Positions 1-10,338 of a DNA stretch of 64,000 nucleotides are shown here, one piece after another. Made by a program: the position numbers and the translations under genes. The stretch comes from Skeletonema tropicum (lineage: Eukaryota; Bacillariophyta; Thalassiosirophyceae; Thalassiosirales; Thalassiosiraceae), in contig CM074143.1 of NCBI GenBank assembly GCA_037178625.1, positions 992,001 through 1,056,000 of the forward strand, written 5' to 3'. Below the pieces are notes generated by a model, which saw only the letters and a program-made list of their open reading frames with translations, was not told the origin of the DNA and made no database searches. Positions within the stretch are counted from its first letter, which is position 1; the number at the start of each line of letters is the position of its first letter.

Positions 1-3000
1 TGCTTCTCCAGCTCTGCTTGGATCTCACCGAGCTCAATACGATAACCACGGACCTTCACTTGATGATCGAAACGACCCAGATACACAATCTCTCCGTCCT
101 TGTCCCACTTCACTCGGTCACCAGTCTTGTACACCCTACCGGGGCCGAATGGATTTGGGATGAATTTCTCGGCAGTGAGCTCTGGGCGGTTGTGGTACCC
201 GATACCCACACCTATTCCACCAACCCAAAGCTCACCAGACACGCCTGGTGGACAGAGTAAACCATCATCAGGATGCACCACATAACAGAGAGTGTTTGGA
301 AGAGGACGGCCGATTGTATCTGATCTGTTACCAGCCGTAGAAAAGATAGACACTTCGGTAGGTCCACAAATATTTATGAACGTGGCCACCTTGGATTCAA
401 GACCTTGAATGCAAGCCTCCCCGCCAACACACAACACATTGATATTGTTTGTCTGGTCTTGAAGGAAAATGTCGGCCACAGAAGGTGTGCACATCAACAT
501 GGTGCAGCACTTCATATCCAAACTCAAAGCAAGACCATTGCCAAGTGTACCGAAGTATCCATAAACAAAGAAGTCGAAAACGAACGGAGGTTTGCATCCT
601 ACCACATCCACTTGCGGTGTTCCATTGCTGAATAACATTTCGCCAGATTTGTGAAATATCATATTCACTGGCCCAATGTGGTCACATACCACGCCCTTTG
701 GAACACCTGTCGTTCCACTCGTGTAGATCATGTAAGCACAGTCTGAAGGCTTGACGAGACGCTCAAGCTCTGTTCCATCATGAGAGGTGTTCTCCACTGC
801 TTCCTCCACAAGGACCTTCTCAAACCCTCCCTCAACCAGATCGACGTGCTCGCCCACAGTCACCAACAGCTTCATATCTGTATCCTCAGCAATGAACTTG
901 ATCCTCTCGGGCGGGAAAAGGACAGCATCCATCGGGACGTAAGCTGCACCAGACTTCAACACTCCCAGCACGGCCACATGCATCTCAAACGTCTTCTCCC
1001 CCATCAAAATGCCCACATAGGTGTTGGGCTTGGCACCACGTCGTTGCAGCTCCAATGCTAGCCTATGTGCTTGTGCATCAAGCTCTGCGTACGTCATCGT
1101 CTCGGTTCCGGATTTGTTCAACAAGGCGGTGGCATCAGGCCGCATCCTCGCTTGTTGCTCAACCATCTCATGAAGGCAGCAATCAATGATTTGGTCTTCG
1201 GGTCCACGTGCCAACTGCAGCACTAGTTCTTTCTCGCATGGGAGGAGGTTGTCAATGAAATTTGGAGTTGAAGGCGATGATCGTGCTTGCGACTTTGAAG
1301 TCAAGATTTGACTGATGATGTGCTGGAATCGGTCCTCGATGTCAGGCCAAGGTCCAATGCCACTCTCGAAGGATATTTCAATGCTTCCATCTGCGCTGCT
1401 GCATTCGGTCCACTCCACAGTCAAATCAAACATTGCTGTAGGTGCTGCATATCCATTTCCTTCTTGTAATTGTAACTTTGGCAACGGCTGCATCCTAGGA
1501 GCACTATCAGAAGCGGAGGTATCAATTACGCCGACATTGAATGCCAAACACAAATTTGTACCATACCCAGCAGCAGACACTAAGTCAAAGGGCGCAGTTG
1601 CCAATGGTAAAATGCAGTTGGTCCATCGATCATTGAGCTGCTTCAAGGTCTCCTTGTTACCTTCAGCGCCCTTCCCAAACGGAATGAGTACAGTATTCAC
1701 AAACATGCCCAAAGTGTCGCGGAAATACGATGGCCGTGAATCAAATGCTGTTCCAATAGTGAATGCTTCATGACTGTACGCACGCAATGACTTGTGCATG
1801 ACACCCAATGCCAATGAGAATAGAGAAATTTTCTCCTTTCGACAAAAACCCTCAAGTGCTGCCCTGGTTGCACTATCCAAAATGATGCTGCTCTTGTAAT
1901 ATGAATTAGCAGACGCAAAATCAACCTCGAGCCTTGGTGGTGTATCTCCCAACAACTCTACATACTTCTCGACGGAAGCTTGCTGCTCCTCAACTACCTC
2001 AGGGAGGGCCTCGACCGCTGAATATTTCCTCATACTACAACTCTTTGTTGGCGATTTCACTACACCTGCGTTGATAGCTTCAAAAAGGATCTGCAAGGAC
2101 CTACCATCAGCAATGGAGTGGTGAATGTTGCCGTAGAGTAAATTACTCTTCCTGTCAACACCGAATCTACACAGAGGACCTGAGCCCATGTCAAAGGCAG
2201 AATACAAAAGACGTTGGATGTCGTCTGGAACAGCTCTTGCCAAATCCTCGACTAAAATCTTTACATCTTCGATTGCTTTTCCATTCGCAAAACGAGTATG
2301 TAGAATCGGTAGCGCATCAACCACAGTCTGTGTGTTTGTTAGCACATCAATATCCTCGTTGAACTGGACACAGAAAGGTATGTTGTACGTGGTCTGGTGT
2401 GGGTCTTGGAGCTGAATGAATACCATGCGCTGCTCCGTCCTTGTAAGCTCAAGACTTTCTTCCAACGATTTAAAGTGATTTGTGGCAGAAGTGTCGCGTG
2501 ATTCTTGCAAATGGGCAAGAAGTGAGGACGGTGATGGATGAGCAGAGATCAAACGAGAGTCACAGCCCAATGCAGCAGCAAGTGACATTGCAAGGATTGA
2601 GTGGCCACCAAGATCATAGAAGCTGTCATTCATTCCAATATCTCTGTCAGTATCAAGAGCTACTTTCCATAGCTTCACCATCTCAATCTCTTCTTTCGTT
2701 GTTGGAGAGACATACTCTGTGTCAAAACCATACCCTTCGTTGAAAGTTTCTTCCAATCCAGTGATGAGATGCTTCCTGTCGATCTTGCCATTCAACGTCA
2801 AGGGAAACTCCTCCATTACCAAAATACGCGAAGGGACCATATAAGATGCCAGCGAGCAGTCCTCATTCTTCAAAGCTTCCATCAACGTCTCGGCTAAGGC
2901 GTCATTCTGGGAGGAATCTTCCACGCCCGAAGCCACAAATGCGACCAGCTTCTCTTCATAAACTACCACCAACGCACCACTAACTCCTCCTTGCTTCTCC

Positions 3001-4307
3001 AGCTCTGCTTGAATCTCACCGAGCTCAATACGATAACCACGGACCTTCACTTGATGATCGAAACGACCCAGATACACAATCTCTCCGTCCTTGTCCCACT
3101 TCACTCGGTCACCAGTCTTGTACACCCTACCGGGGCCGAATGGATTTGGGATGAATTTCTCGGCAGTGAGCTCTGGGCGGTTGTGGTACCCGATACCCAC
3201 ACCTATTCCACCAACCCAAAGCTCACCAGACACGCCTGGTGGACAGAGTGTACCATCATCAGGATGCACCACATAACAGAGAGTGTTTGGAAGAGGACGG
3301 CCGATTGTATCTGATCTGTTACCAGCCGTAGAAAAGATAGACGCTTCGGTAGGTCCATAGCCGTTGATGAAAGTGGCCACCCTTGATTCAAGACCTTGAA
3401 TGCAAGCCTCCCCGCCAACAAGCATCACATTGATATTGTTCGTCTCGTCTTGAAGGAAAATGTCAGCCACAGAAGGTGTGCATATCAACATAGTGCAGCA
3501 CTTCATATCCAAACTCAAAGCAAGACCATTGCCAAGTGTACCGAAGTATCCATAAACAAAGACATCAAAAATGACAGGAGCAGCGCATCCTACCACATCC
3601 ACTTGCGGTGTTCCATTGCTGAATAACATTTCGCCAGATTTGTGAAATATCATATTCACTGGCCCAATGTGGTCACATACCACGCCCTTTGGAACACCTG
3701 TCGTTCCACTCGTGTAGATCATGTAAGCACAGTCTGAAGGCTTGACGAGACGCTCAAGCTCTGTTCCATCATGAGAGGTGTTCTCCACTGCTTCCTCCAC
3801 AAGGACCTTCTCAAACCCTCCCTCAACCAGATCGACGTGCTCGCCCACAGTCACCAACAGCTTCATATCTGTATCCTCAGCAATGAACTTGATCCTCTCG
3901 GGCGGGAAAAGGACAGCATCCATCGGGACGTAAGCTGCACCAGACTTCAACACTCCCAGCACGGCCACATGCATCTCAAACGTCTTCTCCCCCATCAAAA
4001 TGCCCACATAGGTGTTGGGCTTGGCACCACGTCGTTGCAGCTCCAATGCTAGCCTATGTGCTTGTGCATCAAGCTCTGCGTACGTCATCGTCTCGGTTCC
4101 GGATTTGTTCAACAAGGCGGTGGCATCAGGCCGCATCCTCGCTTGTTGCTCAACCATCTCATGAAGGCAGCAATCAATGATTTGGTCTTCGGGTCCACGT
4201 GCCAACTGCAGCACTAGTTCTTTCTCGCATGGGAGGAGGTTGTCAATGAAATTTGGAGTTGAAGGCGATGATCGTGCTTGCGACTTTGAAGTCAAGATTT
4301 GACTGAT
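1..4307. repeat. Direct repeat of the NRPS adenylation-domain DNA (1-1316 and 2992-4307)
   Basis: The two copies are offset by 2991 bp, an exact multiple of three. By eye the copies differ at about 28 bases inside a 243-bp block (350-592 against 3341-3583) and at only about 3 bases elsewhere in roughly 1.3 kb. The block covers the substrate pocket between motifs A4 and A5. Outside the repeat, the condensation domains are clearly diverged. This points to recent duplication or gene conversion of most of the adenylation domain. Confidence 0.85.
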
Positions 4308-4928
4308 GACGAGTTGGAATCGGTCCTCGATGTCAGGCCAAGGTCCAATGCCGCTCTCGAAGGATACTTTGATGCTTCCATCTCCGCTACTGCATTCCAT
4401 CCACTTGACAAATAAGTTCATACTTGAGTCAAGATGGGGAAGACGGGGGTTATTTAGAGAACTACTGCTATGCATTAAGAGTGAGACGCTGCATCCATAT
4501 CCCATGTTCTTGACTTCATCGTAAGAAGTTTTCGAGTAAGGGAGAATACCATTTTTCCACCTGTCATGAAGGTCTTGGAGAGACTCCATGCCACCGTTCC
4601 TATTCCCTTGAAATGGAACAAGAAGAATGTTTCCCCCTTCGTGGCACACTCCAATGGCGAAAGCTTCATGACTGTAAGCTCGTAAAGTGTGGTATAGCAC
4701 CCACAATACAAACGCATCCTCAGAGATTTCGCTTTCGGCACAGAGTTCCTGAATGTTGGCCATCATGGTACCACTGATCACAGTCACTGTGGTGGCGACT
4801 TCGGCTAGACCTTCTCCTGGAGAAGAAGATGCAAAGTCCACCTCTAGCCTTGGAGGGGTGTCACCCAGAATACGTTTCCACGCCTCGGCCTCGACCAGAT
4901 TGGCCGATGACACAACAGTTGACATCAT
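1..4928 (-). CDS. Nonribosomal peptide synthetase, two modules, 3' end outside window
   Basis: The frame stays open on the minus strand through the left window edge. Read 5' to 3' it shows a C-terminal half of a condensation domain (LGDTPPRLEVDF near 4820-4870), then an adenylation domain with YTSGTTGVPKG (near 3690-3720), NGYGPTE (near 3350), GRFDHQVKVRGYRIELGEI (near 3010-3070) and LTLNGKIDR (near 2790). A carrier domain with DLGGHSI (near 2610) follows, then a full condensation domain with HHSIADG (2109-2129), then a second adenylation domain up to the edge. These are the classical NRPS core motifs, so the protein should activate and join two amino or hydroxy acids. The first condensation domain lacks its HHxxxDG half. 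The first in-frame ATG is at 4928, but a convincing intron (4964-5087, GTAAGT...CTCAG) joins an upstream open stretch, so the true start is unknown. A transposon-like element lies just upstream. Confidence 0.88.
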   Translation of the reverse strand, partial: MMSTVVSSANLVEAEAWKRILGDTPPRLEVDFASSSPGEGLAEVATTVTVISGTMMANIQELCAESEISEDAFVLWVLYHTLRAYSHEAFAIGVCHEGGNILLVPFQGNRNGGMESLQDLHDRWKNGILPYSKTSYDEVKNMGYGCSVSLLMHSSSSLNNPRLPHLDSSMNLFVKWMECSSGDGSIKVSFESGIGPWPDIEDRFQLVISQILTSKSQARSSPSTPNFIDNLLPCEKELVLQLARGPEDQIIDCCLHEMVEQQARMRPDATALLNKSGTETMTYAELDAQAHRLALELQRRGAKPNTYVGILMGEKTFEMHVAVLGVLKSGAAYVPMDAVLFPPERIKFIAEDTDMKLLVTVGEHVDLVEGGFEKVLVEEAVENTSHDGTELERLVKPSDCAYMIYTSGTTGVPKGVVCDHIGPVNMIFHKSGEMLFSNGTPQVDVVGCAAPVIFDVFVYGYFGTLGNGLALSLDMKCCTMLICTPSVADIFLQDETNNINVMLVGGEACIQGLESRVATFINGYGPTEASIFSTAGNRSDTIGRPLPNTLCYVVHPDDGTLCPPGVSGELWVGGIGVGIGYHNRPELTAEKFIPNPFGPGRVYKTGDRVKWDKDGEIVYLGRFDHQVKVRGYRIELGEIQAELEKQGGVSGALVVVYEEKLVAFVASGVEDSSQNDALAETLMEALKNEDCSLASYMVPSRILVMEEFPLTLNGKIDRKHLITGLEETFNEGYGFDTEYVSPTTKEEIEMVKLWKVALDTDRDIGMNDSFYDLGGHSILAMSLAAALGCDSRLISAHPSPSSLLAHLQESRDTSATNHFKSLEESLELTRTEQRMVFIQLQDPHQTTYNIPFCVQFNEDIDVLTNTQTVVDALPILHTRFANGKAIEDVKILVEDLARAVPDDIQRLLYSAFDMGSGPLCRFGVDRKSNLLYGNIHHSIADGRSLQILFEAINAGVVKSPTKSCSMRKYSAVEALPEVVEEQQASVEKYVELLGDTPPRLEVDFASANSYYKSSIILDSATRAALEGFCRKEKISLFSLALGVMHKSLRAYSHEAFTIGTAFDSRPSYFRDTLGMFVNTVLIPFGKGAEGNKETLKQLNDRWTNCILPLATAPFDLVSAAGYGTNLCLAFNVGVIDTSASDSAPRMQPLPKLQLQEGNGYAAPTAMFDLTVEWTECSSADGSIEISFESGIGPWPDIEDRFQHIISQILTSKSQARSSPSTPNFIDNLLPCEKELVLQLARGPEDQIIDCCLHEMVEQQARMRPDATALLNKSGTETMTYAELDAQAHRLALELQRRGAKPNTYVGILMGEKTFEMHVAVLGVLKSGAAYVPMDAVLFPPERIKFIAEDTDMKLLVTVGEHVDLVEGGFEKVLVEEAVENTSHDGTELERLVKPSDCAYMIYTSGTTGVPKGVVCDHIGPVNMIFHKSGEMLFSNGTPQVDVVGCKPPFVFDFFVYGYFGTLGNGLALSLDMKCCTMLMCTPSVADIFLQDQTNNINVLCVGGEACIQGLESKVATFINICGPTEVSIFSTAGNRSDTIGRPLPNTLCYVVHPDDGLLCPPGVSGELWVGGIGVGIGYHNRPELTAEKFIPNPFGPGRVYKTGDRVKWDKDGEIVYLGRFDHQVKVRGYRIELGEIQAELEK

Positions 4929-5320
4929 TTGGGTATTGTATTTGGGCAATATCACAAAAATATCTGAGGAATCAGAAGTCGACGGACAGTAAGTATAAGT
5001 GAAATGATCGGATGACGAGGACAGTTGTAGTGAGATCGACAAAAGTATGGATGAAATGAAGCACAAACACATGACGTCCTCACTTACCTCTTAAATCGCT
5101 TGTGTGCTGATTTGGACGAAATCAAACGACACATGCAAATGAGAGATGGCGTCTCGCAAACCGCGAAGTACAAAAAAAATGAGTAGTTATGAGAGTATCA
5201 ATGACATTGGAGATGGGCGCATTTATTTCGTTGGTAGTGACCTACGACGTATTGTAACACGTCACACAACGACATAATAATAATGCCTGCAGCTTCCTCA
5301 AGACTAAAAGTTTCGGCAAG
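4929..5320. other. 5' flank of the NRPS with a probable intron
   Basis: On the minus strand a donor (GTAAGTGAGG at 5087) and acceptor (ATTCCTCAG ending at 4964) bound a 124-nt intron. The upstream exon reads open from about 5160 down to 5088 and continues the reading frame, but it has no ATG and meets a stop near 5190. Either another intron follows or the 5' part of the gene is missing. Nothing else is recognisable up to the inverted repeat at 5321. Confidence 0.4.
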
Positions 5321-6916
5321 TCACACCAATTTCGCACCTCATTTTCCCACCTTATTTTTTGTACCTCTAAACTAAATTACCATAACATAAGATACTGATC
5401 TTACGTACAGATTTAACTAGCAGCAGCTGTCAATTTATGTCAAACATTGGTGTGATTGGGCGGAGGCTGAATAAAGATTTGCAATTTAGGATTGAGGAAG
5501 AACGAAATGACGAGGAAGATGATTGGGGTGACACCGGTAGCAACGACACCGATGTTGATATCAGCGATGATGCCAACAGCAACGAATGCGCTGATGAATG
5601 CACTGACGAATATGTTGCCGAATGTGCTGACACCGGCGAAGCTGCAAAGCCATGTACATCAGCGCACCACCCGTTTCCACTCCTTCAATGTTATGGATTG
5701 GCAGATCTTGACTTGTCGGACGAGACAGACTGCAATAGATTCAAACGCATATTGGGGGAGATGGTGGCAAAGCAGCAGCAGCAGCACACCAAAGAGAAGA
5801 ATGTGGTTGAGTATTTCCAACTCCGACAGAATAAACCTACAACTGCAGTTGCAGTACGTTCACACAAGTCAGATGATGCATTCGAGTCATACCACCAAAG
5901 AAATCCGTTCCTGCAGAATGTAGTAGGTTGTCTTGACGAAGATGTAAAAGTAGGAGCCCTTCGGTTGTCGGGATATCTAGCAAAGCATCATAAGGATGAG
6001 TTCATTGATGCTGCAAATGCAGTCACTGGTGTGTTAAATGCAACTGAGAGTGCAGCTCTCTTTACTGAAGCTGGTTTGGTAGATGAACAATGGAATACTA
6101 TAATGAGACACCTTCGACAAAAATTTGATGCAAAGATTGCCTGCTCCTTACTGGATATGAAGCGCAAAAGCTATGAAGGATATACAATGCCTCGGGTAAA
6201 AGTTATCTACCATCGAGCTGGACAGAAAGATGAAGAGAAGATTACGGCAGAATATCAAGACATCAAAGCTGAGTTCAAGAAGGTGGTCGAGACGCTCTCG
6301 CGAGTTCATCTATTGAAAAAACAATAATGATACACAAAGCGTCACTACGCAGAAGATCATGGACTAGAAGCAATCGAGAATCACGCTGACTTGTGTCTGT
6401 GCCTTGAGGAATGGGTAGAACAGTTCCATCAGACTGAAAGGAAGAAAGTTGAGGAGAAATGCAAATATGAAAAAGACCCAATAAAGCACGCCGAGACTGC
6501 TGCAAAGAAGAGAGCTGGTTTGATCAACCCAGACGTCATGGCACAATGTAGAAAGACAAAGAAGCCACGAGGACCGTACAATAAAGATGATTAAGTGTTC
6601 ACTCAATTTTGAGTGACATCGAGGTTGTGCGAAGTGCTGAAAATGTAGGGATCGGTAGAATATGGTGTGCGGCAACTGTTCTTGGTATTGTTTTTGTTCG
6701 ATGTTATGCATTGGATGTCCTGTGGAGTTCAGTACTCTCTCTACGGAGCGAGTCTTCATGGTCTAATTTTTTATGCAGAGATTGAGCGGGGAAATAGGGG
6801 GCAAGCGGGGGGAAGAAAAAAACTTAGCATGTAAAATTATCTATGTACTGTCCAGATAGCCCACAAAAGGGGGATGGTAGGAAAATTTTTTTTAACTAGT
6901 GGCGAAATTGGTGTGA
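5321..6916. mobile_element. Putative DNA transposon with 15-bp terminal inverted repeats
   Basis: TCACACCAATTTCGC at 5321-5335 is found in exact inverse at 6902-6916. The repeats flank the split open frame at 5437-6594. No clear target duplication is visible next to the repeats, so the exact ends are uncertain. The position directly upstream of the incomplete NRPS suggests it may have displaced the 5' part of that gene (inference). Confidence 0.45.
5437..6594 (+). pseudogene. Unrecognised element-borne protein split by two in-frame stops
   Basis: An ATG at 5437 opens a 296-residue frame with a very acidic, Cys-containing N-terminus (residues 20-70) and a helical C-terminal half. It ends in TAA (6325-6327) followed directly by TGA (6328-6330). 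The same frame is then open again for 87 codons to a stop at 6592-6594. That tail is Lys/Glu-rich and ends KKPRGPYNKDD, which resembles a basic AT-hook-like tail. I do not recognise a family. The flanking inverted repeats make a transposon protein the best guess. The double stop could be a disabling mutation or a recoded junction. Confidence 0.4.
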
Positions 6917-7681
6917 AGTGCGAACCAGACCATCTACTCAGAGAATCTTAGGAATCTCTTAGGCAATGACCGTACCTGTCGTACTGGGCATAGCAGTCAT
7001 CAATACTGATAGTCAGAAGAATAACCCCAACCCGATGAGCCCTCTGGTTTAAGCCCTCCTTTCTCCTTCCTTTCTCCTTTCTCTACTTGAACTTGTGACA
7101 AGTGATGATAAGTATTGTAATGCAACTTGAGCAAAGATTCGGCGACGCACGTGATTTTAGTTTCTCTAGAGAGAGAGGGTGCAATAGCAACAGTGTACAG
7201 TGTATTATTGCGATGTGCGAGAAGCCAAGCCATTGCCATCAAATAATTGTTGACCAAATTTTGGAATAGCATCAATTTTGATTTTGATTTTGATGAAGCG
7301 TCAGTAGTGTTCGTGCGTGATGACGACCCTTCAGGGAATGCAATTTATTGAAATTATATATAGCGCGGATCGGAAGACTGACATAATTATTGTTGGTCTC
7401 TGTGTTGGCTCCTAATCTGCTACACTATCTCGATGACAAGGCCATGGATCGCCGGTGATGAGCCTAAAAGTACTTAGGCCATAGCATTCGGCATATCAAA
7501 AAAATAAACAGCTGCCATCAGGGCAAAATCTCAGAATCCAATTTCGAATGAACCATATCCATATTAATGTGAAGTATTGTATTAAAGAGATAATAAACAG
7601 GCGGCGAAGTGAAATAATATTCTTATGATGTAGTGCATTGTGCTTATTGCACGCCGTGATAAAAGGCCGCTAGCCTGTACT
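6917..7681. other. Intergenic, no gene seen
   Basis: Short frames on both strands only, with no recognisable motif. A CT-rich run lies near 7050-7085. The sequence is bounded by the right repeat of the 5321-6916 element and the target duplication of the 7682-8048 MITE. Confidence 0.5.
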
Positions 7682-8048
7682 AGGAGGGGTGATCAGAACC
7701 CGTCCGTGAGATTGTTACACGGGTAAAATTCACATCTCTGGCGGCGGCGGCGTTCCTACGTAGAAACATACCAGACCTACGAGAAATCGGTTACGGTAAC
7801 AATCTCACGGACAATTGTGTCATGTGTCATATCACAGATTCGTTTCGGATGGGTGTCTCTCCTTATCTCTCCCACTAACATCACCAAGCTGTGTCCGTGA
7901 GATTGTTACACGGGTAACAAGCGGAATTCAACTGGCGGCAGTAGAACTCGCGGCAGCTGTTACACGGGTAAAAATCCAAATCAAGCCGGCGGACAAATCT
8001 GTTACATTTAGGAATTAGTATGGTTCTACGTACGGGATCACCCCTCCT
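7682..8048. mobile_element. Non-autonomous MITE with 8-bp target-site duplication
   Basis: The ends are the perfect 13-bp inverted repeat AGGAGGGGTGATC (7682-7694 and inverse at 8036-8048), flanked on both sides by CCTGTACT (7674-7681 and 8049-8056). No coding capacity is present. Inside, a motif of the form GTCCGTGAGATTGTTACACG occurs near 7700 and 7890, and in partial inverse near 7790-7812. An 8-bp duplication fits the hAT superfamily. A 9-bp reading with a one-base-shorter repeat is also possible. Confidence 0.75.
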
Positions 8049-8298
8049 CCTGTACTACGATACTGTATCTGCCATCTGCCAGCTGTATCAATTCAAATAA
8101 GATACATATCTTCTCCTCAACTCACAAAAGTCAAAAGTTCAGGCCGGGTAGCTAGGTTAGCCAGGCCGCTGCGCTGACGTCACAGATCATTCAGCATTCA
8201 GCACATCTCATGAAAATCCAAAACATTGTCGAGCGATAGTCGTTGATGATTGTTTCTTTTCATACATCACCATAATCAAGCCTTTGGGATAAAAGATC

Positions 8299-10204
8299 AT
8301 GCGCATCACTATCCCCCGGACACTCCTCGTTGCCCTCCTCCGTGGTTCCGCAAGCAGTACTGCCAGTGCATTCTCTCTCAGCAGTAGTAGCAGCAGCAGC
8401 AGTAGAGCTATTCGACCAGTATCATCATTATTTCTCACCAGCCTGCGCGGAGGAGCATCTCCATCAACAACATCTCTTGCCATGTCTGCCGAACGCCCCT
8501 TCAACACGTGGACGTATGATAAGCATTGTGAGTCTATGGATTGGACTCCTGCTTCAGAAATAACACTATCTGCCGCTTCAGCAGAGGGTGCATCAGTTGA
8601 CGATTCTGACGTCATTATCGTTGGTGTCCTTGCTCCCAAGAAGGATGATGACGAAGAAGAAACAGACGATGATAAGGAAATTGACCCCATTGTGTTTACT
8701 GGAAAGGCAAAAGAGTTGGACGAGGCGTTAGGCGGAGCATTGACCGACTTGGCAAGTGAAAACTCAAAAGCGTTCCTCAATGGTTCAAGCGCCGGAACGA
8801 TGACACCATCCATGAGGATCCAATCTGCTGGTGGCAAGGCTAAGCGTTACATTCTCCTAGGACTTGGAACGGAAGATACTGAGAAGGGCATTCAATCGAC
8901 TACTATCATGAAATTGGGAGCTGCTATTGCAACTGCTTGTCACGACCAAAAGAAAGCCACCTCATGCAGCGTTGTCCTCCCTTCGCAGATTGAAAGCAGT
9001 ACTTTGACAGATTTCTCGACTGCCTTCTACTCCAGTCTTTATTCGGATAATCGTTACCGCACAGGAAAAAAGGTGGAGATCAAAGCAGAAGATGTCAAAT
9101 CTGTCACTCTCTTCATGGAAAGTGGTGCCGCCGACGCTGCTGACTCCTCTATATCTACCGGAAAGAATCTTGCGAAAGGAGTGTCTCTCACAAAAGATAT
9201 TGTGAACGCTCCTCACAATGTCCTAAACTCTGTTTCTCTCGCAGATACTGCCAAGAAAATTGCGGAAGAAAGTGGTGGAAGTATTACCTGTGAGATTTTG
9301 GGAAAGGATGAGTGTGAGAAGAGGGGAATGGGTTGCTATCTTGGTGTCGCTAGAGGAAGTGAAACCGAACCTCAGTTTATTCATTTGACCTACAAACCTA
9401 GTGGAGAAGTGAAGAAGAAGGTTGGAATTGTTGGAAAAGGACTGTTGTTTGATACTGGTGGATACAATATCAAAACTGCCATGATGGAATTGATGAAGTT
9501 TGACTGTGGTGGTGCCGCTGCTGTTCTCGGTGCAGCGAGAGCTATTGGTCAGAATCAACCTGAGGGAGTTGAAGCTCACTTCATTGTTGCAGCTTGCGAG
9601 AATATGATCAATTCCCGCGCTGTAGTTCCATCTGACATACTGACTGCCAGTAATGGAAAAACTGTCGAAGGTAAGTCCATCGGCACTGTTTCATAAATAG
9701 CTTGTCCTATTTTCTTATTTCTGAACCTATCTTTTTTGTCCGTGAATAGTTCTCAACACTGATGCCGAGGGAAGGCTAACATTAGCTGATGCCCTTGTCT
9801 TCGCTGACAAGGAATGTGGATGTGAAAGCATCATTGAATTATCAACTCTTACCGGTGCTTGCATGATCTCTCTCGGACAGAAGATTTGTGGAGTGTGGAC
9901 TGACAATGACGACTTGGCTAAGAGTATCGAAGATGTCTCAAAGGTCACTGGAGATAAGTCTTGGAGAATGCCCATGGAGGCTGAGTACAAGGAGCAGCTG
10001 AAAAGTAAGGTGGCAGATATGACCAACCTTGGGGGTAGGTATGGAGGTGCGATCACCGCTGCCTTATTCTTGACTGAGTTCGTTGATAAAAAGAAGCCAT
10101 TTGCACACATCGACATTGCCGGTCCTGTCTGGGACGACAAAATAGGTGCTACAGGGTTTGGTGCTAAGATGGTGAGTGAATGGGTGTCGCGTCAGGGCGA
10201 GTAA
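8299..10204 (+). CDS. Leucyl aminopeptidase (M17), predicted plastid-targeted
   Basis: Two exons, 8299-9670 and 9750-10204, separated by a 79-nt intron (GTAAGTCC...GTGAATAG), give about 608 residues. The M17 metal and catalytic motifs are present: GKGLLFDTGGYNIK (near residue 380), MKFDCGGAAAVLGAA, and NTDAEGRL, the last formed only after splicing. These aminopeptidases use two metal ions to remove N-terminal residues, often Leu, and usually act as hexamers. The N-terminus has a hydrophobic signal stretch followed by TASAFSL. An ASA|F cleavage motif is the established mark of diatom bipartite plastid targeting. A Ser run then leads to a transit-like region. The frame that ends at 9696 is the unspliced read-through form. 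Confidence 0.88.
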
Positions 10205-10338
10205 GTCACAATCATTCAGGAGTGATCGTCCTCTCTTTTTCCATTGCTGTAAATAGATAAAGAACGTAAACATTCTCAAATGAAAATATTGCTAGGGTTG
10301 TAGATTTGTTGTACATTTATTGATCATTCGTATCGTAT

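Noticed and set aside
7000..7275. Minus-strand frame as the missing N-terminal half of the NRPS condensation domain
   Set aside because: No HHxxxDG or other condensation motif, and no splice sites that would join it in frame.
8208..8837. 209-residue minus-strand frame opposite the aminopeptidase start
   Set aside because: Antisense shadow of the Ser-rich leader and acidic region; the plus strand has family motifs, an intron and a good start.
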